Of a DNA stretch of 64,000 bases, positions 9,689-21,741 are shown one piece after another. The notes below the pieces were generated by a model. It was not told where the DNA came from and searched no databases. It saw only the letters and a list, made by a program, of their open reading frames with translations. The translations under genes and the position numbers were made by a program. Numbering within the stretch: the first letter of the stretch is position 1; every line of letters begins with the position of its first letter. The DNA comes from Pinus tabuliformis (taxonomy: Eukaryota; Streptophyta; Pinopsida; Pinales; Pinaceae). The stretch covers positions 917,134,979 to 917,198,978 of the forward strand of contig CM062815.1 of NCBI GenBank assembly GCA_031772625.1, read 5' to 3'.

Positions 9689-10751
9689 TGTTGTGGGGAA
9701 ATGTATCCGACTCGGAATGACCCTATCCCTACTCTAAGGGCGATAGTTCCTTAGCAACAACTGAAAGTAAAGCTTTGATATTTTCCTTTATGAAAGTACA
9801 GAGAAGGAAGAAAAGATTGACCAACCGATATCCTTCGCTTTTGTCGATCTTGTCTTCTCTCTTCGTCCCTTGTTCCCAGCTCCTTGTTCCCTTGCCGGCC
9901 CAGCTACACAAAGATCCTGCACAAACAAGAGTGGGAAACTACAAGAAACATGTACTCATAACTGATGCGTGGATTAGAGTGAATCAAATATACAAGTAAA
10001 TACAATATATCAATGCAATACAAGTATATAGGAGAACATTCAAAGCTTTATTGATAGAAGTAAAAGGGTTCTGAGAAGGTTACAACCATCAATGGCTCCA
10101 ATCCAGCAGCACCTCCCCAGCAGCAAGAAATCTCCTCTTCACCTCTATAAAAGCAATCACCCAATAGCTCTAACTGTAAACCAACAGCACTTCCTTGCTT
10201 TGCACAAAATTCCAGCCTCCTTAGACCTCATAGAAGAGCTCTATATATAGGAGATTTGGAGAAAGGATGAGTCAGCTTGAGGCTGGCATAAAGCTGACTA
10301 GTGTCCTCTCCCACTTTAGTTAAACTTCAGTTCTTGAGTCCAATTGGAGATCCTTGCTTACACATGGAGATCAAGTACCTCTTACTCATCACAGGGCGAA
10401 TCCCTTGAACTAAGTGTCAGTTTGGAAGCTTCCTGGGCAATTGACACCTTGCAGAATGACTGTGCCACTTGGCCAATCTCGCCCAGCACAGGTAGCCTTC
10501 ATTAGATTTGACTTTCAGCGCAGGTACAAGGAGGAGCAGTTGCATTCCAGCGCAGATGCTCAGTGGAGCAGCTGACATGATCCAAAAATAGCCTGTTTCT
10601 GAGTGTTTTCAGGTGGAGAACTGATGGGAAGTGCTGTGGTTTGCTGACCTTGTTCTTCTAGGGGTAAGAACAACATGTTTAGGGACTGAGGATCCCTGTA
10701 ATTATTGACATTTCATGCTCCATGCCGCGAGGCACAAAAATGTCTATAACA
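9689..10751 (-). repeat. Element G LTR, right (5' LTR in element sense)
   Basis: 1,063 bp, about 98.8% identical by eye to 2398-3460. This copy would hold the active promoter, reading toward lower coordinates. Confidence 0.93.
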
Positions 10752-10756
10752 GACAG
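10752..10756. repeat. Target-site duplication of element G, right copy
   Basis: GACAG, identical to 2393-2397. Copia gag resumes here. Confidence 0.92.
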
Positions 10757-11165
10757 TATACCCAAGTATCTCATGAAATTCACCCAATGCCGGGATGAGC
10801 TGGGAAGTGTGGGGGTGACTGTCGATGATGAGGATTTGGTGAGCTTGGCTCTCCTTGGTCTTCTGAAGAGTTGTCATTCCTATCAGGACTCTATCAATGG
10901 TCAGGAGAAATTTCCGAGATGGGAGAGACTTTGGTCTAATCTTGTGCAAGAGGAGATCAGGCGAAATACCAGGGACGGATCTTCATCAAAGGCATCTGAT
11001 GAAGAAAATTGCACTTTGGCTACCAAAGAAAAGAAGGGGAAGAACAAGAAAGCTTCTCATTCTGGTGTGAAAGGCAAGAAGCAGGACATGTCCAAGGTGA
11101 AGTGCTTTCACTCACTAGCACAGACATTATTCCACAAATTGTCTGCAGAAGAAGAAAAATAAGAA
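10752..11165 (+). pseudogene. Copia gag, C-terminal part
   Basis: The frame continues the copia gag after element G with IPKYLMKFTQCRDEL, then a basic linker and a zinc-knuckle start KVKCFH. A frame shift inside the knuckle (near 11107) moves the rest, HYSTNCLQKKKNKK, into another frame. The knuckle would be C-x2-C-x4-H-x4-C in a working gag. Gag and protease are thus out of register in this copy. Confidence 0.8.
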
Positions 11166-11583
11166 AGCTGCTGGATCTGCAGTGGGAGAGGCATTAGCCT
11201 CGCAGTTTGAGCTAGATTTTTCATTGATTGCATGCTTGGTATCAAGTGTGATGGGATCAGTATGGTTCTTAGATATTGGTGCATCTTTTCACATGATGGG
11301 TGATCAAGATTTGTTTTCTGATCTGGATGAGAAAGATCTTCGAGTGCACATCGAGATGGGCGATGATGGTAGATACAGTGCGACCGGTATGGGTACCATT
11401 TCCTTTGAGAGGGAGTTTGGTAAAACCTTTGTATTGAAGGAAGTGATGCATGTTCTAGGATTGAAGAAGAATCTTATCTTTGTGGCGATGTTAGAAGACA
11501 AGGGATATGATGTTGTCTTCAGCGAGGGAAAGGCTTTCCTGCACAGTAAGACAACTGGAGAAACCCGAAAGATAGGGGTTTGA
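11166..11583 (+). pseudogene. Copia aspartic protease
   Basis: The segment VWFLDIGASFHM is the copia protease active site, with D-I-G in place of the usual D-S/T-G, so activity is doubtful. It continues with a conserved KEVMHVLGLKKNLIFVAML block typical of plant copia polyproteins. The frame ends at a TGA at 11581; similarity continues beyond it as the pre-integrase region. Confidence 0.85.
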
Positions 11584-12657
11584 GTCAAGAACCTTTATCA
11601 ATTGCATGTAGATTGTTGGGCAACAATGACATGCAAGGCAGAAGGATTGGTGAGCCAGGATGATGGTGAGCTGTGGCACCAGAGATTGGGCCACCTTCAC
11701 CATGGAGCCTTGAAGATACTGCAGCAGATTTCTACTGGGCTTCCTAAAGGGAATCTTTAGCAGTCAGAGCAGTGCAAGGGGTATACTTTGGGAAAATTTG
11801 TGAAATCCACCTTTCACGAGAAGGATAGTCACACCATGACAATCCTCGAGAAAATTCACACAGATGTGTGTGGAACTTTCTCAGTAGCCTCAACAACAAA
11901 GCACAAGTACTATGTGATCTTTGTTGATGATTTCTCTCGAAAGTACTGGATCTTCTTCATGCAGAAGAAGAGCGAGACATACTCAAAGTTCTGTGAGTTC
12001 AAAGCACTGGTCGAGAAGGAATCGGGGAAGAAGGCGAAGGCTCTTAGGAGTGACAATGGTGGTGAATTCATCACCGGAGAGTTCAAGGACTTCTACAGTG
12101 CAAAAGGGATTCAAAGAGAGCTCATAGCTCCCCATAACCCACAACAGAACGGGGTTGTTGAGTGGAAGAACAGAATGATCATGGGTGCTGTACAGGCGAT
12201 GTTGCATGATCAAGGTCTACCCCTTCACTTGTGGGCGGAGACATGCAATACTACAGTATATGTGCAAAACTGTTGTCCTCACAAGATACTTGGCATGATT
12301 ACACCCGAGTAGGCTTATTCTGGTAAGAGGCTTGATATTTCCCATTTGAGGATTTTTGGTTCTCCTGTTTACATGCATGTGATGAAGGATGCCAGGAAGA
12401 AGCTGGAGCCGACCACAGAGGTTGGGATATTTGTGGGGTACACTGATACGCCACACAATTATCGTGTGTATTTTCCAGATAGTTGCAAGACTGTTGTGCA
12501 ACGGGATATCAAATTTCAGGAGGAGAAATCCATGAAGTGTTCGCTTGAGAGGGAGCCACACTTGCATGCATGTGAGGAGCTATTAGTTCCTAAGGATGAG
12601 CTTCAGGATGTGGATCAGCCAGAAGATTAAGTTTATGGAGTGGAAGAGACCACTCAT
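11584..12657 (+). pseudogene. Copia integrase
   Basis: The N-terminal zinc-binding segment reads LWHQRLGHLHHGAL then CKGYTLGK, where the second cysteine of the usual C-x2-C is tyrosine. The catalytic core follows: HTDVCGTF, RSDNGGEF and PQQNGVVEWKNR, giving the D, D and E of the DDE triad. Stops occur near 11758, 12310 and 12628. The enzyme inserts the DNA copy into the host chromosome. The downstream frame to 12630 (RIFGSPVYMHV, VGIFVGY) is the conserved copia integrase C-terminal part. Confidence 0.88.
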
Positions 12658-13609
12658 GCAGTGCCAACCATCAGAGGGTGAAAGCGCACTACAGAAGCTG
12701 AGCGACTGGCTCAAGATGCAGAGAAGGTTGTAGGAACACCTATAGCATAGGGTAGACAGAGACAGTCACCTGATCAGTACAATGGATACATGGCTCTTGT
12801 GAGAAAATGTGTCGTGACTGATCCATCCTCTTTCGAGGAAGCTATGGAGGATCCTGCATGGGTAGATGCCATGGTGGAAGAGTATGATTCGATTGTCAGA
12901 AATAGTGCATGGTAGATTTTCCCAAGACTGGAGGGGAAATCAATGGTGGGTTCAAGATGGATCTAGAAAGTGAAGTAGGCAACTGACGAGAGTGTGGAGA
13001 AGTATAAGGCAAGATTTGTTGCCCAAGGCTTCTCACAGATAGAGGGGATCGATTATGAGGAGACCTTTGCACCTTTCGCAAGGTATTGTTCCATATGGAT
13101 GATTCTTGCTCTCTCAGTGCAGATGGGGTGGCACATCCATCAGATGGATGTGAAGACTGCATTCCTTAATGGAGTCATTGAGGAGGAGGTGTACATAGAG
13201 CAGCCCAAAGGTTTCGAGATCTTCAACAGCGAGTCACATGTGTTCAGGCTCAAGAGAGCGCTGTATGGGATGAAACAAGCACCTCATGCTTGGTACACAC
13301 GGATAGACAGTTATTTCACTGGATTTGGATTCTCCAAGAGTGAGGCAGATCCTAAACTATACCAGATTGTGGTGGAGGGTAAGTTTCTGATCATTGTACT
13401 TTATGTAGATGATTTGATTTTGATGGGAGATGAGTTGTTGATGCTTTCATGCAAGGAGGATCTTGCTAGAGAGTTTGAGATGAAGGATTTGGGCCTCCTT
13501 CATTATTTCCTGGGATTGGAAATTTGGCAGCGCAGTGATGGAATATTTGTTTCTAAAGGTAAGTATGCCCAAGAGATACTGGAGAAGTTCAACATGCATG
13601 GTTGCAAGC
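12658..13609 (+). pseudogene. Copia reverse transcriptase
   Basis: Recognisable from DPSSFEEAMEDPAWVDAM through the long open frame starting at 12994: KARFVAQGFSQIEGIDYEET, HQMDVKTAFLNG, LYGMKQAPHAWY and the catalytic LYVDDLILMG. Stops precede it near 12680, 12750, 12913 and 12964-12975. The core from 12994 is open. The end at FNMHGCK is joined directly to the RNase H region by a deletion. Confidence 0.9.
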
Positions 13610-14160
13610 ATGTATTGCGTTATCTTAGAGACACATCATTGTGGTACAGACAGGAGGATGAGGTGAAGCTATGTGGATTCATGGATGCAGATTGGGCAGG
13701 GAGCCCAACAGACAGAAAGAGCACATCTGGAGGGATCTTTAGTATCAGGTTGACAACAGTTTCTTGGTACAGCAGGAAGCAGAGATCCGTGGCACTCAGT
13801 TTAGCAGAAGCTAAGAATATGGCAACAAGTTTGGCTGCATGCGAGGCTATATGGATGAGGAAGATCCTAGTCAGGTTGTTCGGGTCACAGTTGGAGCCTA
13901 CTGTGATTTATTGTGATAACTAGAGTTGCATTAAACTCTTGGCTAATCTAGTATTTCATGATAGATCCAAGCACATCGACATCAGGTACCATCATATCAG
14001 AGCTTGTGTGCAGTGGAGAATCATGTTACTTTCATACATTCCCACGGAGGATCAGGATGCTAATATCTTGATGAAGGTGCTCACCAGGAGAAAATTTGAA
14101 TACCACAGAGACAGGATAGGGGTTGCAAATAATCCATATCTTGTTGAGAGGGAGTGTTGA
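13610..14160 (+). pseudogene. Copia RNase H, 5' part deleted
   Basis: HVLRYLRDTS directly follows FNMHGCK. In complete plant copia elements some 70-90 codons (including a GSLMYL-type block) lie between these points, so about 200-270 bp are missing, in frame. FMDADWAGSPTDRKSTSG carries the RNase H catalytic aspartate, SLAEAKNMA is the usual E-containing block (normally SSTEAEYMA), and HIDIRYHHIR ends the domain. A TAG follows YCDN near 13921. The domain removes RNA from the RNA-DNA hybrid. Confidence 0.85.
14146..14154 (+). promoter_or_regulatory. Copia polypurine tract
   Basis: GAGAGGGAG directly before the 3' LTR; primes plus-strand DNA synthesis. Confidence 0.8.
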
Positions 14161-15283
14161 AAATGCAACAATATGATGGAGCTTAGTGAAAAGAAGTCGC
14201 CTTCACTAAGTGGGCCCGTAGGCTATTTTTGGCGCAAAGTCTATTTTTAAACATATGGATCATGGTATATGAGTTGTAGGATGCTATTTATGGATGATTG
14301 ATCATGTTGGTGAAAATAGATGGACCTCTATTTTTAGACATATGGGTGGAGTCTATTTTTAGACTGCCAGTCTAAAAATAGAATAGTCGAATATTATTAG
14401 CTCTTAATAATATTTGTACTATAAACATTATCTTATCCTCTTGCAGCACTTTAGTTCGAGCTACGGATGTGGCACATGCAACTGCTAGAAGGAAATACGC
14501 TTTTCCTATGGGTTAGTTGAGCTATTGCATGATGGACTTCTGTTAGAACTCAAGTGATTGAGTTTGGCGGAGTTGATTGAGGAGTTGATGGAATTGTGTT
14601 TAGTTTGACTTAGTTGAACTAGTTGTATTTAGTCTAACTGCTAAATACACTAGTGATGAGTGATGTGAATTAATTATTAATTAATTAACTAATTATTAAC
14701 TCATAAATCAACTAAATAAAACATCAGTTAACTCAGTGCATGGACAGTTCAGTGGAGACAAGTGTTAGAGGTGGGTGAAAGGGTGAGACTACTACCAGTT
14801 GTGACTATAGTTGTGCATGATTTTTGCACAATCATTGATTGAGATTGCCAATGAGGATTGCGCAGTACAAGCTAAGGGAATTTGAACTTGGATCAGATCT
14901 ATTTCTCAACTTGGATTGCACAATAGAGGCAAGAAAATAGTGGAGGAGATTTGAACCCGTGACTTGTTCAAATCCGAGCTAGTTTATGTGTAGCATGTGG
15001 AGATAGTACTGAGTACTTGTGAGGAGTATTGTACTATGTATTGTTACATGTTCTCTATCATTATAATATACAGATAGTTGGGGGCTTTCATCTGTATGCT
15101 TTCCCCATTACATATTGTGTTGATATGTGTGATTTATGTTTCAATGTGCACATGTGATTGTTTTTAATTCCACAATTTGATGATCAATGGTAGAGGAGGT
15201 TATGTATTATGCATGCATTCCACAAATAGTGTATAATCAGGATAATCTCTGTGAATAAGTGTTATATTATTCAAATTTCTACA
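14155..15283 (+). repeat. Copia 3' LTR
   Basis: 1,129 bp, begins TGTTGAAAATGC and ends TTCTACA. It differs from the 5' LTR by scattered substitutions and a small duplication of AGTTGATTGAGG near 14571, so the insertion is old relative to G and H. Confidence 0.92.
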
Positions 15284-15288
15284 TACTA
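15284..15288. repeat. Target-site duplication of the copia element, right copy
   Basis: TACTA against TACCA at 644-648. Element A's gag resumes here. Confidence 0.75.
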
Positions 15289-16226
15289 GAGTAGAATACC
15301 TCAATTTGATGGCACAAGGCCAATCAATTATCAACAACATATAGACAAAATGAATCATTATTTAGATCTCCAAGAAATTGATGATGATGATGTGAAATTG
15401 AGACTATTTGCCCAAAGTATCATAGGAGAAGTTAAGAAATGGTTTAAAGAATTTCTAGCTGCCTCTATCCTAGATCTCACACAATTTCAATAAACTTTTT
15501 TCAGAAGATGGGAAGTAAAGAAAAACCCTCTTCAAATATTAGCCGACTATGAGAGGATAAAAAGAGTCCCTGGTGAAACAGTCCAGGACTATTGCACTAG
15601 ATTTATAACATTTACGATTTTATCCCAACCGCTATGCAACCTCCACGGGGATTAGCTTTGATAAAATTCCCAGATGGATTTGATCTAGACATGACTTACC
15701 AACTTAGAGAGAGAAACCCTGCTACCCTTGAGGAAATGCAAAGAAATGCAGTCAGAGTAGAAGCCAATCCATTGGAAAAGAGAGCTAGACTATAAGCTGA
15801 GAGGAGAGTCACTATTAAGGAAGAACCTTCTTCTTCCTCGTCAGATGCTAAGTTGAATACATTAGTTAAAACAATGGAGAAAATGATGTAAAGGATAAGT
15901 TTAACTGATAGGACTTTTCAAGAGAAAATCAAGATGACCCTCCAATTATAAATCCTAGTTTTAGGAGAAACCCACCTCAAATCAAACAAAGAGAACAGAG
16001 ATGCCAAACTGATCAACAACAAATTAGACCTCCTTTCCAAGAGAATTATGCAGATGAATAATCTGAGCTACCAAAGCATCATGATGAAGATCAAATAAAC
16101 TTATTTGAGGAAAGTGAACTTGACCACATTTTCTTAACTAAAGAGGAACAAGACCTATTCTTGCTTTTCCATACCAAAATGCTATCATGGATGTGCACAA
16201 ATAGTACAATTTGAGAAGTAAAAAGG
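15284..16226 (+). pseudogene. Element A gag, main part
   Basis: The frame from 15290 reads IPQFDGTRPINYQQHIDKMN, then EIDDDDVKLRLFAQSI, FFRRWEVKKNPLQILADYER and ETVQDYCTRF. These align block by block with element B's gag (EIDDDSVRMRIFVKSL, TNRWEKKKDPLHILGEYDT). Interrupted by a stop at about 15490 and frameshifts near 15610 and 15790. The end of gag and the spacer to protease are heavily decayed. No zinc knuckle is visible. Confidence 0.8.
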
Positions 16227-17126
16227 TTGCTCAAAATCCTCCCAGGAAAATTCAAAATGACACCCCTTCTACTAGCTAGTCAAAAGGTGATTCTTAAAAG
16301 GAGACTTCTAAAAAAAGATCTAAATATCAAAGAGATAGATAAACCTCAAACAACTTTCATCATTGAAAATGAATTAGCCAAAGTGAAAATTTCTATTCCT
16401 CTTATAGAATTAATCAACAAAAATGCATACATACCTCCATTCATGAAGGCTCTAAAGATAGGGGAAGAGACATACATGGTAAACTTAACTGATGACCAAC
16501 CTGAGTTGTTGTTTCTACATGAAGTTGAAGAGAAGTCTCAGGAGGGTAGTGTGCCACCTTTTTATATATGTTTAAACATTCATGACAAAATCTTTCACAT
16601 TGCAATGTTTGATTCTGGTGCATCTAACAATCAAATGCCTAGAGCTATTATGGAGAAACTAGGATTAGACATAACTAGACCCTACAAATATTTATATTCT
16701 TTTGACTCCAACAAATTAAGATGCTTAGGCCTTATCAAATATCTATGTGTCACACTGGGCCAAATACGAGAAAACAGTCTAGTCATGGACATTGTAGTAG
16801 CCGATATAGCTCTTAAGTATGGAATGTTACTATCACGATCATGGGGAGCCAAGTTACAGGGTACTTTGCAAATGGATATGACTTATGCTACCATTCCTAT
16901 TTTTGGTCAGCATAGAAGATTATACAGGGAGACATTAATGAAGTACATGGTTAGAAGCCAAGAAAAACCAAACAATTACCCCCTGTTCTTTACGCATTTA
17001 GATTTAGACTCCTTTATTTTGTATAATGATGAATCTGTAGAGGAGGAAGTTTCACACTTAGAAGATGAACTAAGAAAGACAGAGGAAATAAAATTAGATA
17101 CTGAGAAACAAGATGAAGATGGATAA
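16227..17126 (+). pseudogene. Element A aspartic protease region
   Basis: A 299-codon open frame. The active site is AMFDSGASNNQMPR (D-S-G) at about residues 129-142, followed by ITRPYKYLYSFDSN, VVADIALKYGMLLSRSWGAK and a C-terminal acidic tail. The counterpart in B is AMFDSGASHNLMPK. The upstream 100 residues are a linker from gag. The protein would mature the gag-pol polyprotein. The frame ends in TAA at 17124, and similarity to the RNase H-like domain continues in frame beyond. Confidence 0.85.
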
Positions 17127-17560
17127 GCCCTTTGGAATATGGATTTTGATGGGGCTGTGAGCAAGGAAGGAGCAGGGGCAGGTGTTTTCATGGTAAACTC
17201 ACAAACAAATATAGCTAAGGGACATTCTAACAAGATAAATTGTCAATGTCAAAACAATATAGATGAATATGAAGAATTAATATAAGGAATGCAACTTTTA
17301 AAGAGTTTAGGGGAAAAAATAATTTATGTGCATGGGGATTCAGAACTCACCCTTAACTAGATTAAAGGTGAGTACTCAACCAAACACCCTAGATTAAGAT
17401 CCTATAGAAATACAGTTTTAAATTTTCTTCAATGTTTTCGTGAATATCAGTTGTCTCTTATTCCTAGAGCTGGCTAGAATATTTTAGATGATTCTTTAGC
17501 TACTTCATTTAGTACTTGTAAGGTTCCATTCCATCCTAGTAGAAAATATGAGGTGGAAGT
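17127..17560 (+). pseudogene. Element A RNase H-like domain located between protease and reverse transcriptase
   Basis: In the frame after the protease: WNMDFDGAVSKEGAGAGV, then NNIDEYEELI, VHGDSELTLN and NILDDSLATS. These are the four acidic positions of type-1 RNase H (D, E, D, D) in the right order and spacing; all four are present, although stops (near 17281, 17358 and 17474) break the frame. In ordinary Ty3/gypsy elements RNase H follows the reverse transcriptase. Element B has the same extra domain in the same place, so it was in their common ancestor. Confidence 0.75.
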
Positions 17561-18860
17561 AAAACACAGGTCAGTTGTTCCAGATAATTTAAGGTATTGG
17601 CAGGTTTTTGGTAGTGATAAGCAGGTAGAATTTTTTTCACAGTTGAAAGATGAATTTGAGTGTGTACATATTGAAACAGATAATGATGTATATGAGAATA
17701 GAAAGGAAATAGTGTTAAATGAAACTGATGACAATCCAGAAGAGCTTGATGTTATATAACTAAAAGACAATGTGCTACCAAGAGGATTGATGCCATTGGA
17801 AGATATTTTTTATTTCAATAATGTAACTAAGAAGCCAAAAATAGAACCAGTAGGAGACGAGGTAGAGGACTGTAATATAGGAACTGAAGAGAGTCCTAAA
17901 ATTTTTAAACTATCCAAATCCTTACCTCCTAAATAAAAACAAAAATTAATTAAACTCTTTAAAAAAAAATTGATGTGTTTGTTGGGAGCTATGCAGATTT
18001 AAAATCATATGATACTACTATCATACATCACACCATTCCCATTAGGGAAGATAAAAAACCATTCAAATAGAAATTAATGAAAGTGAATCCATTCTTATCA
18101 CCTCTGATAGAAAAAAAAATGTCAAAAAATGTTTTGATGCAAAACTCATTGTACCTCTAAGATTTTCAGAATGGGTCTCTAATCTAGTACCTACAAGAAA
18201 AAAAATATGATAAATAAGGCTCTGTATAGATTTTAGGAATATAAACAAAGTATCACTTGAGGAAAACTACCCTCTTCCTGAAATGGATCACATCTTGCAA
18301 AAGGTAGTTGGTTCAAGTATAATGTCTTTGTTGGATGGTTTCTCAGGATACAACCAGATTTTGGTTCATCCTGATGATCAACACAAAATAACTTTTACTG
18401 CACCTTGCAGAACTTTATGTATGTAAAATTCCCTTTTTCCTTATGAATATCGGGGCCACTTGTCAAAGAGAAATGGATATTGGATTGGTTGATCATATAG
18501 ATAGGCTCATTGTAATTTACCTAGATGATATTACTATCTTCTAAAAAATAGATGAAGAACACCTATTACACTTGAGAAAGGTTTTTGAAAAATGCATAAA
18601 ATATGGTATCTGCTTGAACCCTAAGAAAAATCTTTTTAGTTTAGAGGAAGGAAAAATATTGGGTCATATTCTTTTGAAAAAAGGCATCATAATAGATCCT
18701 AATAGAGTTGAAGCCATATTGAAAATTAACCCTCCCAAAAACAAGAAATAAATTCAATCCTTCATAGGTAGGATAAATTTCCTCAGGATATTTATTCCAA
18801 ATATGATTGAGATATTAAGAGAAAGTACAAACATGCTAAAGAAATATATTTAAATAAAAT
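17561..18860 (+). pseudogene. Element A reverse transcriptase
   Basis: An acidic spacer (open frame 17553-17759) leads into the polymerase. Visible motifs are IRLCIDFRNINKVSLEENYP, SLLDGFSGYNQILVHPDDQ, the catalytic IVIYLDDITIF near 18515, YGICLNPKKNLF and FIGRINFLR. Multiple TAA/TAG codons and a frameshift around 18410-18430 inactivate it. Collinear with B's reverse transcriptase. Confidence 0.85.
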
Positions 18861-19420
18861 GGAATACTGAAGCCAGGAAATATTTTAGTGAGGTAAAGTT
18901 AGCTTTAACCACTACTCTTGTTTTAATTAGCCCTAACTTTACAAAGGATTTTATGATTTTTGCTTTTTCATATGAAAATACTATTGCAGTTGTCTTGTTA
19001 CAGAAAAATAGTGAGGGACATGAACAACCTGTAGCTTTCTTCAACAAAGATTTAAGGGGTGCCTCGTCAAAGTATCATATCATGGAGAAATAAGCCTTTT
19101 ATTTGGTGAAGGCATTGAAATACTTTGGAGTGTACATCCTAGATTCCCATATCATCGCATTTGTTCCAAGTGTTGTGGTAAATGATATCCTTACAGAAAC
19201 TGACCCAGATGGGAGAAGAGGAAAATGGATTGGATTTATCCTAGAATATGGCATTGTGATAAGACCTACCAAGCTCATCAAAGGTTAGGGATTGGCTAAG
19301 CTAATGGCTGAGTCCAATTTTCATGTACTAGATATTAATTGTATTGGTACACTAGATGAATAAAAACAAATGGAAACTCCATGGGTATGTAGATATTATA
19401 TTTGTATTACAAAATTTACA
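18861..19420 (+). pseudogene. Element A canonical RNase H position, catalytic residues lost
   Basis: Sequence after the reverse transcriptase aligns with B: DFMIFAFSYENTIAVVLLQK, QPVAFFNKDLRGA, KYHIMEK, VYILDSHIIAFVP, RRGKWIGFILEYG, IRPTKLIKG. At the places where active Ty3/gypsy RNase H has TDAS, an E in EKE, TDH and AD, this copy has AFSY, a stop after MEK, DSH and AK. The same losses in B suggest this domain was already non-catalytic before the copies separated. Confidence 0.75.
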
Positions 19421-20643
19421 AGCTCCTCCTATTTTAACAAAGACGAAAGCTAGGTTTCTCAAGTTGAAATCCATGAAATTCTACATTTTATATTATATTG
19501 TATATTGAAAAGATGCTGGAGGTATTTTGCTAAATTATTTGTAGAACGATGAAGTTGACAGGGTCATGGAAGAATTTCATTAAGCAGAGTGTGGAGGAAA
19601 ATTATACTGGAAGACCACAACCAAAAAAATCCTAAGGGACAATTTTTACTGGCCTACCTTTTTTACAGATGTGCATAAGAAATTTACCACATGCCATTAG
19701 TGCCAAATATTTGAAGGCAAGAGAAGGCTTTTGCCTTTACCTCTGAAACCCATTTCAGTTGAGGTTCCCTTTCAACAACCAGGTCTGGATTTTATTAGGG
19801 AAATCCATCCAAGCTCTTTAGGTCAACATAGATGGATCTTGACAGCCACTGACTACTTCACCAAGTGGATTGAGGCTATTCCAACCAGAGAGGCAACAAA
19901 ACCTGTAATCATTCAGTTTTTAGAAGGTAATATTCTATCCAGGTTTTGATGTCCACCTAAGATCGTCACTGATAATGCTGCTACGTTCAATTCAAAGAGA
20001 ATGATTGATTTTTGCCATAAATATAACATGAATCTAGGACACTATATTGCCTATTATCCACAAGGGAATGGGTTAGTTGAGTCTTCTAATAACAGTCTAG
20101 TCAACATGACCAAAACACTATTGCAGGAAAATAAAAAATCCTGGCATAAGAAGTTTATTAATGCCCTCTAGGCTGAAAGAATTAACACTAAGAAATCTAT
20201 TGGGATGTCTCCATTTCAATTAGTATATGGAATAGATGCAATTTTTCCTACTTCCTTGGGAATCCATGTGCTAAAAATACTACAGGAATCACAAGTGGAA
20301 ACAAATGATTTACAGAGAAGGATCAATCAGACCATACAGTTGCAGTAGTCTAGGGAGGAGGTCTACAACAAAACTCAACTCATTCATGATAAAATTAAGA
20401 AGATCCATGACACAAGGAAAAAATTCAATGACTTCTAAATAGATGATCTTGTGTTAAAATGGGACTCTAGGAATTAAGAAAAAGGTAAACATGGTAAATG
20501 TGATAGTTTGTGGAAAGGGCCCTACAAAATTTAGAATTTAAGAGGTAACAATGCATTCTTGCTGAAAGACTTGACTAGAGAAGGACTTGTAGGTGGACCT
20601 ATCAATGGTAGACTTTTCAAACACTACTTTCCTCAACAATAGA
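19421..20643 (+). pseudogene. Element A integrase
   Basis: The zinc-binding H2C2 segment is decayed around 19580-19700 (CH*CQIFEG). The core reads PGLDFIREIHPSS, TDYFTKWIEAIP, IVTDNAATF and GNGLVESSNNSL, giving D, D and E. The C-terminal part ends GGPINGRLFKHYFPQQ before TAG at 20641. Stop codons interrupt it at several places. There is no chromodomain. Matches B's integrase throughout. Confidence 0.85.
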
Positions 20644-20895
20644 TCAGTTTTCATTTAAGATCATTGTAAATATTATTTTACTATTCTACTGCAAGAGAGA
20701 GTGTGGCTAACATCAAGAATTGAAGCCCGAAGAGAAGGCCCTAAGCTTCTGGTGATTTGTTTCCCATATTTAAGAATAACATCAACTAAATCAATTCAAG
20801 TACAGAATAAGGACAACTTGCCCAATGGATAAAGGCTACTAATCTACAATGTTCTTGACGCCTCACAAGGGGGATGCCATCTCCATTGGAGGCAT
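20644..20895 (+). other. Element A 3' untranslated region and LTR junction
   Basis: Non-coding. The last bases, CCATTGGAGGCAT before TGTTATGG, parallel CCATGTGGAGCCAC before TGTTAGC in element B (57402-57415). This places the start of A's 3' LTR at 20896. Confidence 0.6.
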
Positions 20896-21704
20896 TGTTA
20901 TGGTCCTATAATTTATAAGATCAACTGATGATTATCTATTGATTTTTATATGAGATATTGTAAATAATGTTTCATTCTACAAATTATTTCCAAGAAAAAT
21001 AAAAATGGAAAAAACAAAATAAAATAAAAGAAAAGGGATACATAATAAAAAAATATACATGTGAAAAAATGAAAGAAATAAAAAATATAAAAAAATGAAA
21101 ATACCCCCAATAAGTCAGCAAATTCAAATGCCACTGCATTTGAAAAAATTAAAAAATATGCATGAGAAATACGTTTAGAAATTTTAAATAATGTGTAGCT
21201 AGTTAAAATGCCACATTAGAGTTAAATAAATAAGTAGGATTAACTATTTAATTGCACCCTTTAAGCACGATTAGATTAGGTGAATATAGTTAGTTTAGTT
21301 AAGTTTAATTAGTATGATCACACCATTTAAGTGTGATCACATTAGTTAAAATAAGTAATTATTTAACCACATAGTGTAATCATGATTAAATTAGGTTTAA
21401 GTAGAGTTAATTAATTAATCACATCGCTTAAATCATGATTTTTAGTGTTAATAAAGTTATTTTTTTGATACAACAAGTTTTGACGTTTGTAATAAAGGTT
21501 GTGAGCAAATAAACCTCTGATATCTCAACCACCAAGATCAATGATGGTTGATGGCTTCAGACACCTCCCGAACCCTCCGATGGTTAACTAAGTGGGGCGG
21601 GGGGGGGCGTGGGGTCTGAAAAGTTGTTTCCCCAAATACTATTTCTACAATGTGTCATCCTGAGGTTCATTTCAGACCCTCCACTTAAGACAACTTACCG
21701 ACCC

Positions 21705-21706
<2 letters not shown>

Positions 21707-21738
<32 letters not shown>
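21707..21738 (+). repeat. Poly-C tract
   Basis: Thirty-two consecutive cytosines followed by TCCCCC. It lies about 100 bp from a G-run on the same strand (GGGGGGGGG near 21600). Could form i-motif or quadruplex structures; its exact length is prone to sequencing error. Confidence 0.8.

Positions 21739-21741
<3 letters not shown>

Larger units (their letters stand above)
2398..10751 (-). mobile_element. Element G: gag-protease-only LTR retrotransposon, minus strand, inside copia gag
   Basis: Two 1,063-bp LTRs flank a 6.2-kb interior with a perfect GACAG duplication. Orientation is minus: the primer site TGGCGACTCCGCTGGGGA reads on the minus strand beside the right LTR, the purine tract lies beside the left LTR, and the gag and protease frames are on the minus strand. 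I find no reverse transcriptase, RNase H or integrase on either strand, so the element is non-autonomous. The LTRs differ at about 13 positions by eye (about 1.2%), so the insertion is fairly recent. The interior also carries a hairpin family (see 4590-5003 and 8060-8181). Confidence 0.9.
649..15283 (+). mobile_element. Ty1/copia retrotransposon inserted in element A gag
   Basis: Two LTRs of about 1.13 kb (TG...CA) flank gag, protease, integrase, reverse transcriptase and RNase H in the copia order. A tRNA-type primer site follows the 5' LTR and a purine tract precedes the 3' LTR. Element G (2398-10751) sits inside its gag, so without G the copy would be about 6.3 kb, a usual copia size. Several stops, a frameshift in the zinc knuckle and a deletion before RNase H make it non-functional. 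LTR divergence is roughly 5% by eye. Confidence 0.93.

Noticed and set aside
2398..10751. Element G as a plus-strand element.
   Set aside because: The primer site and all gag/protease frames read on the minus strand, and the purine tract lies at the left LTR.
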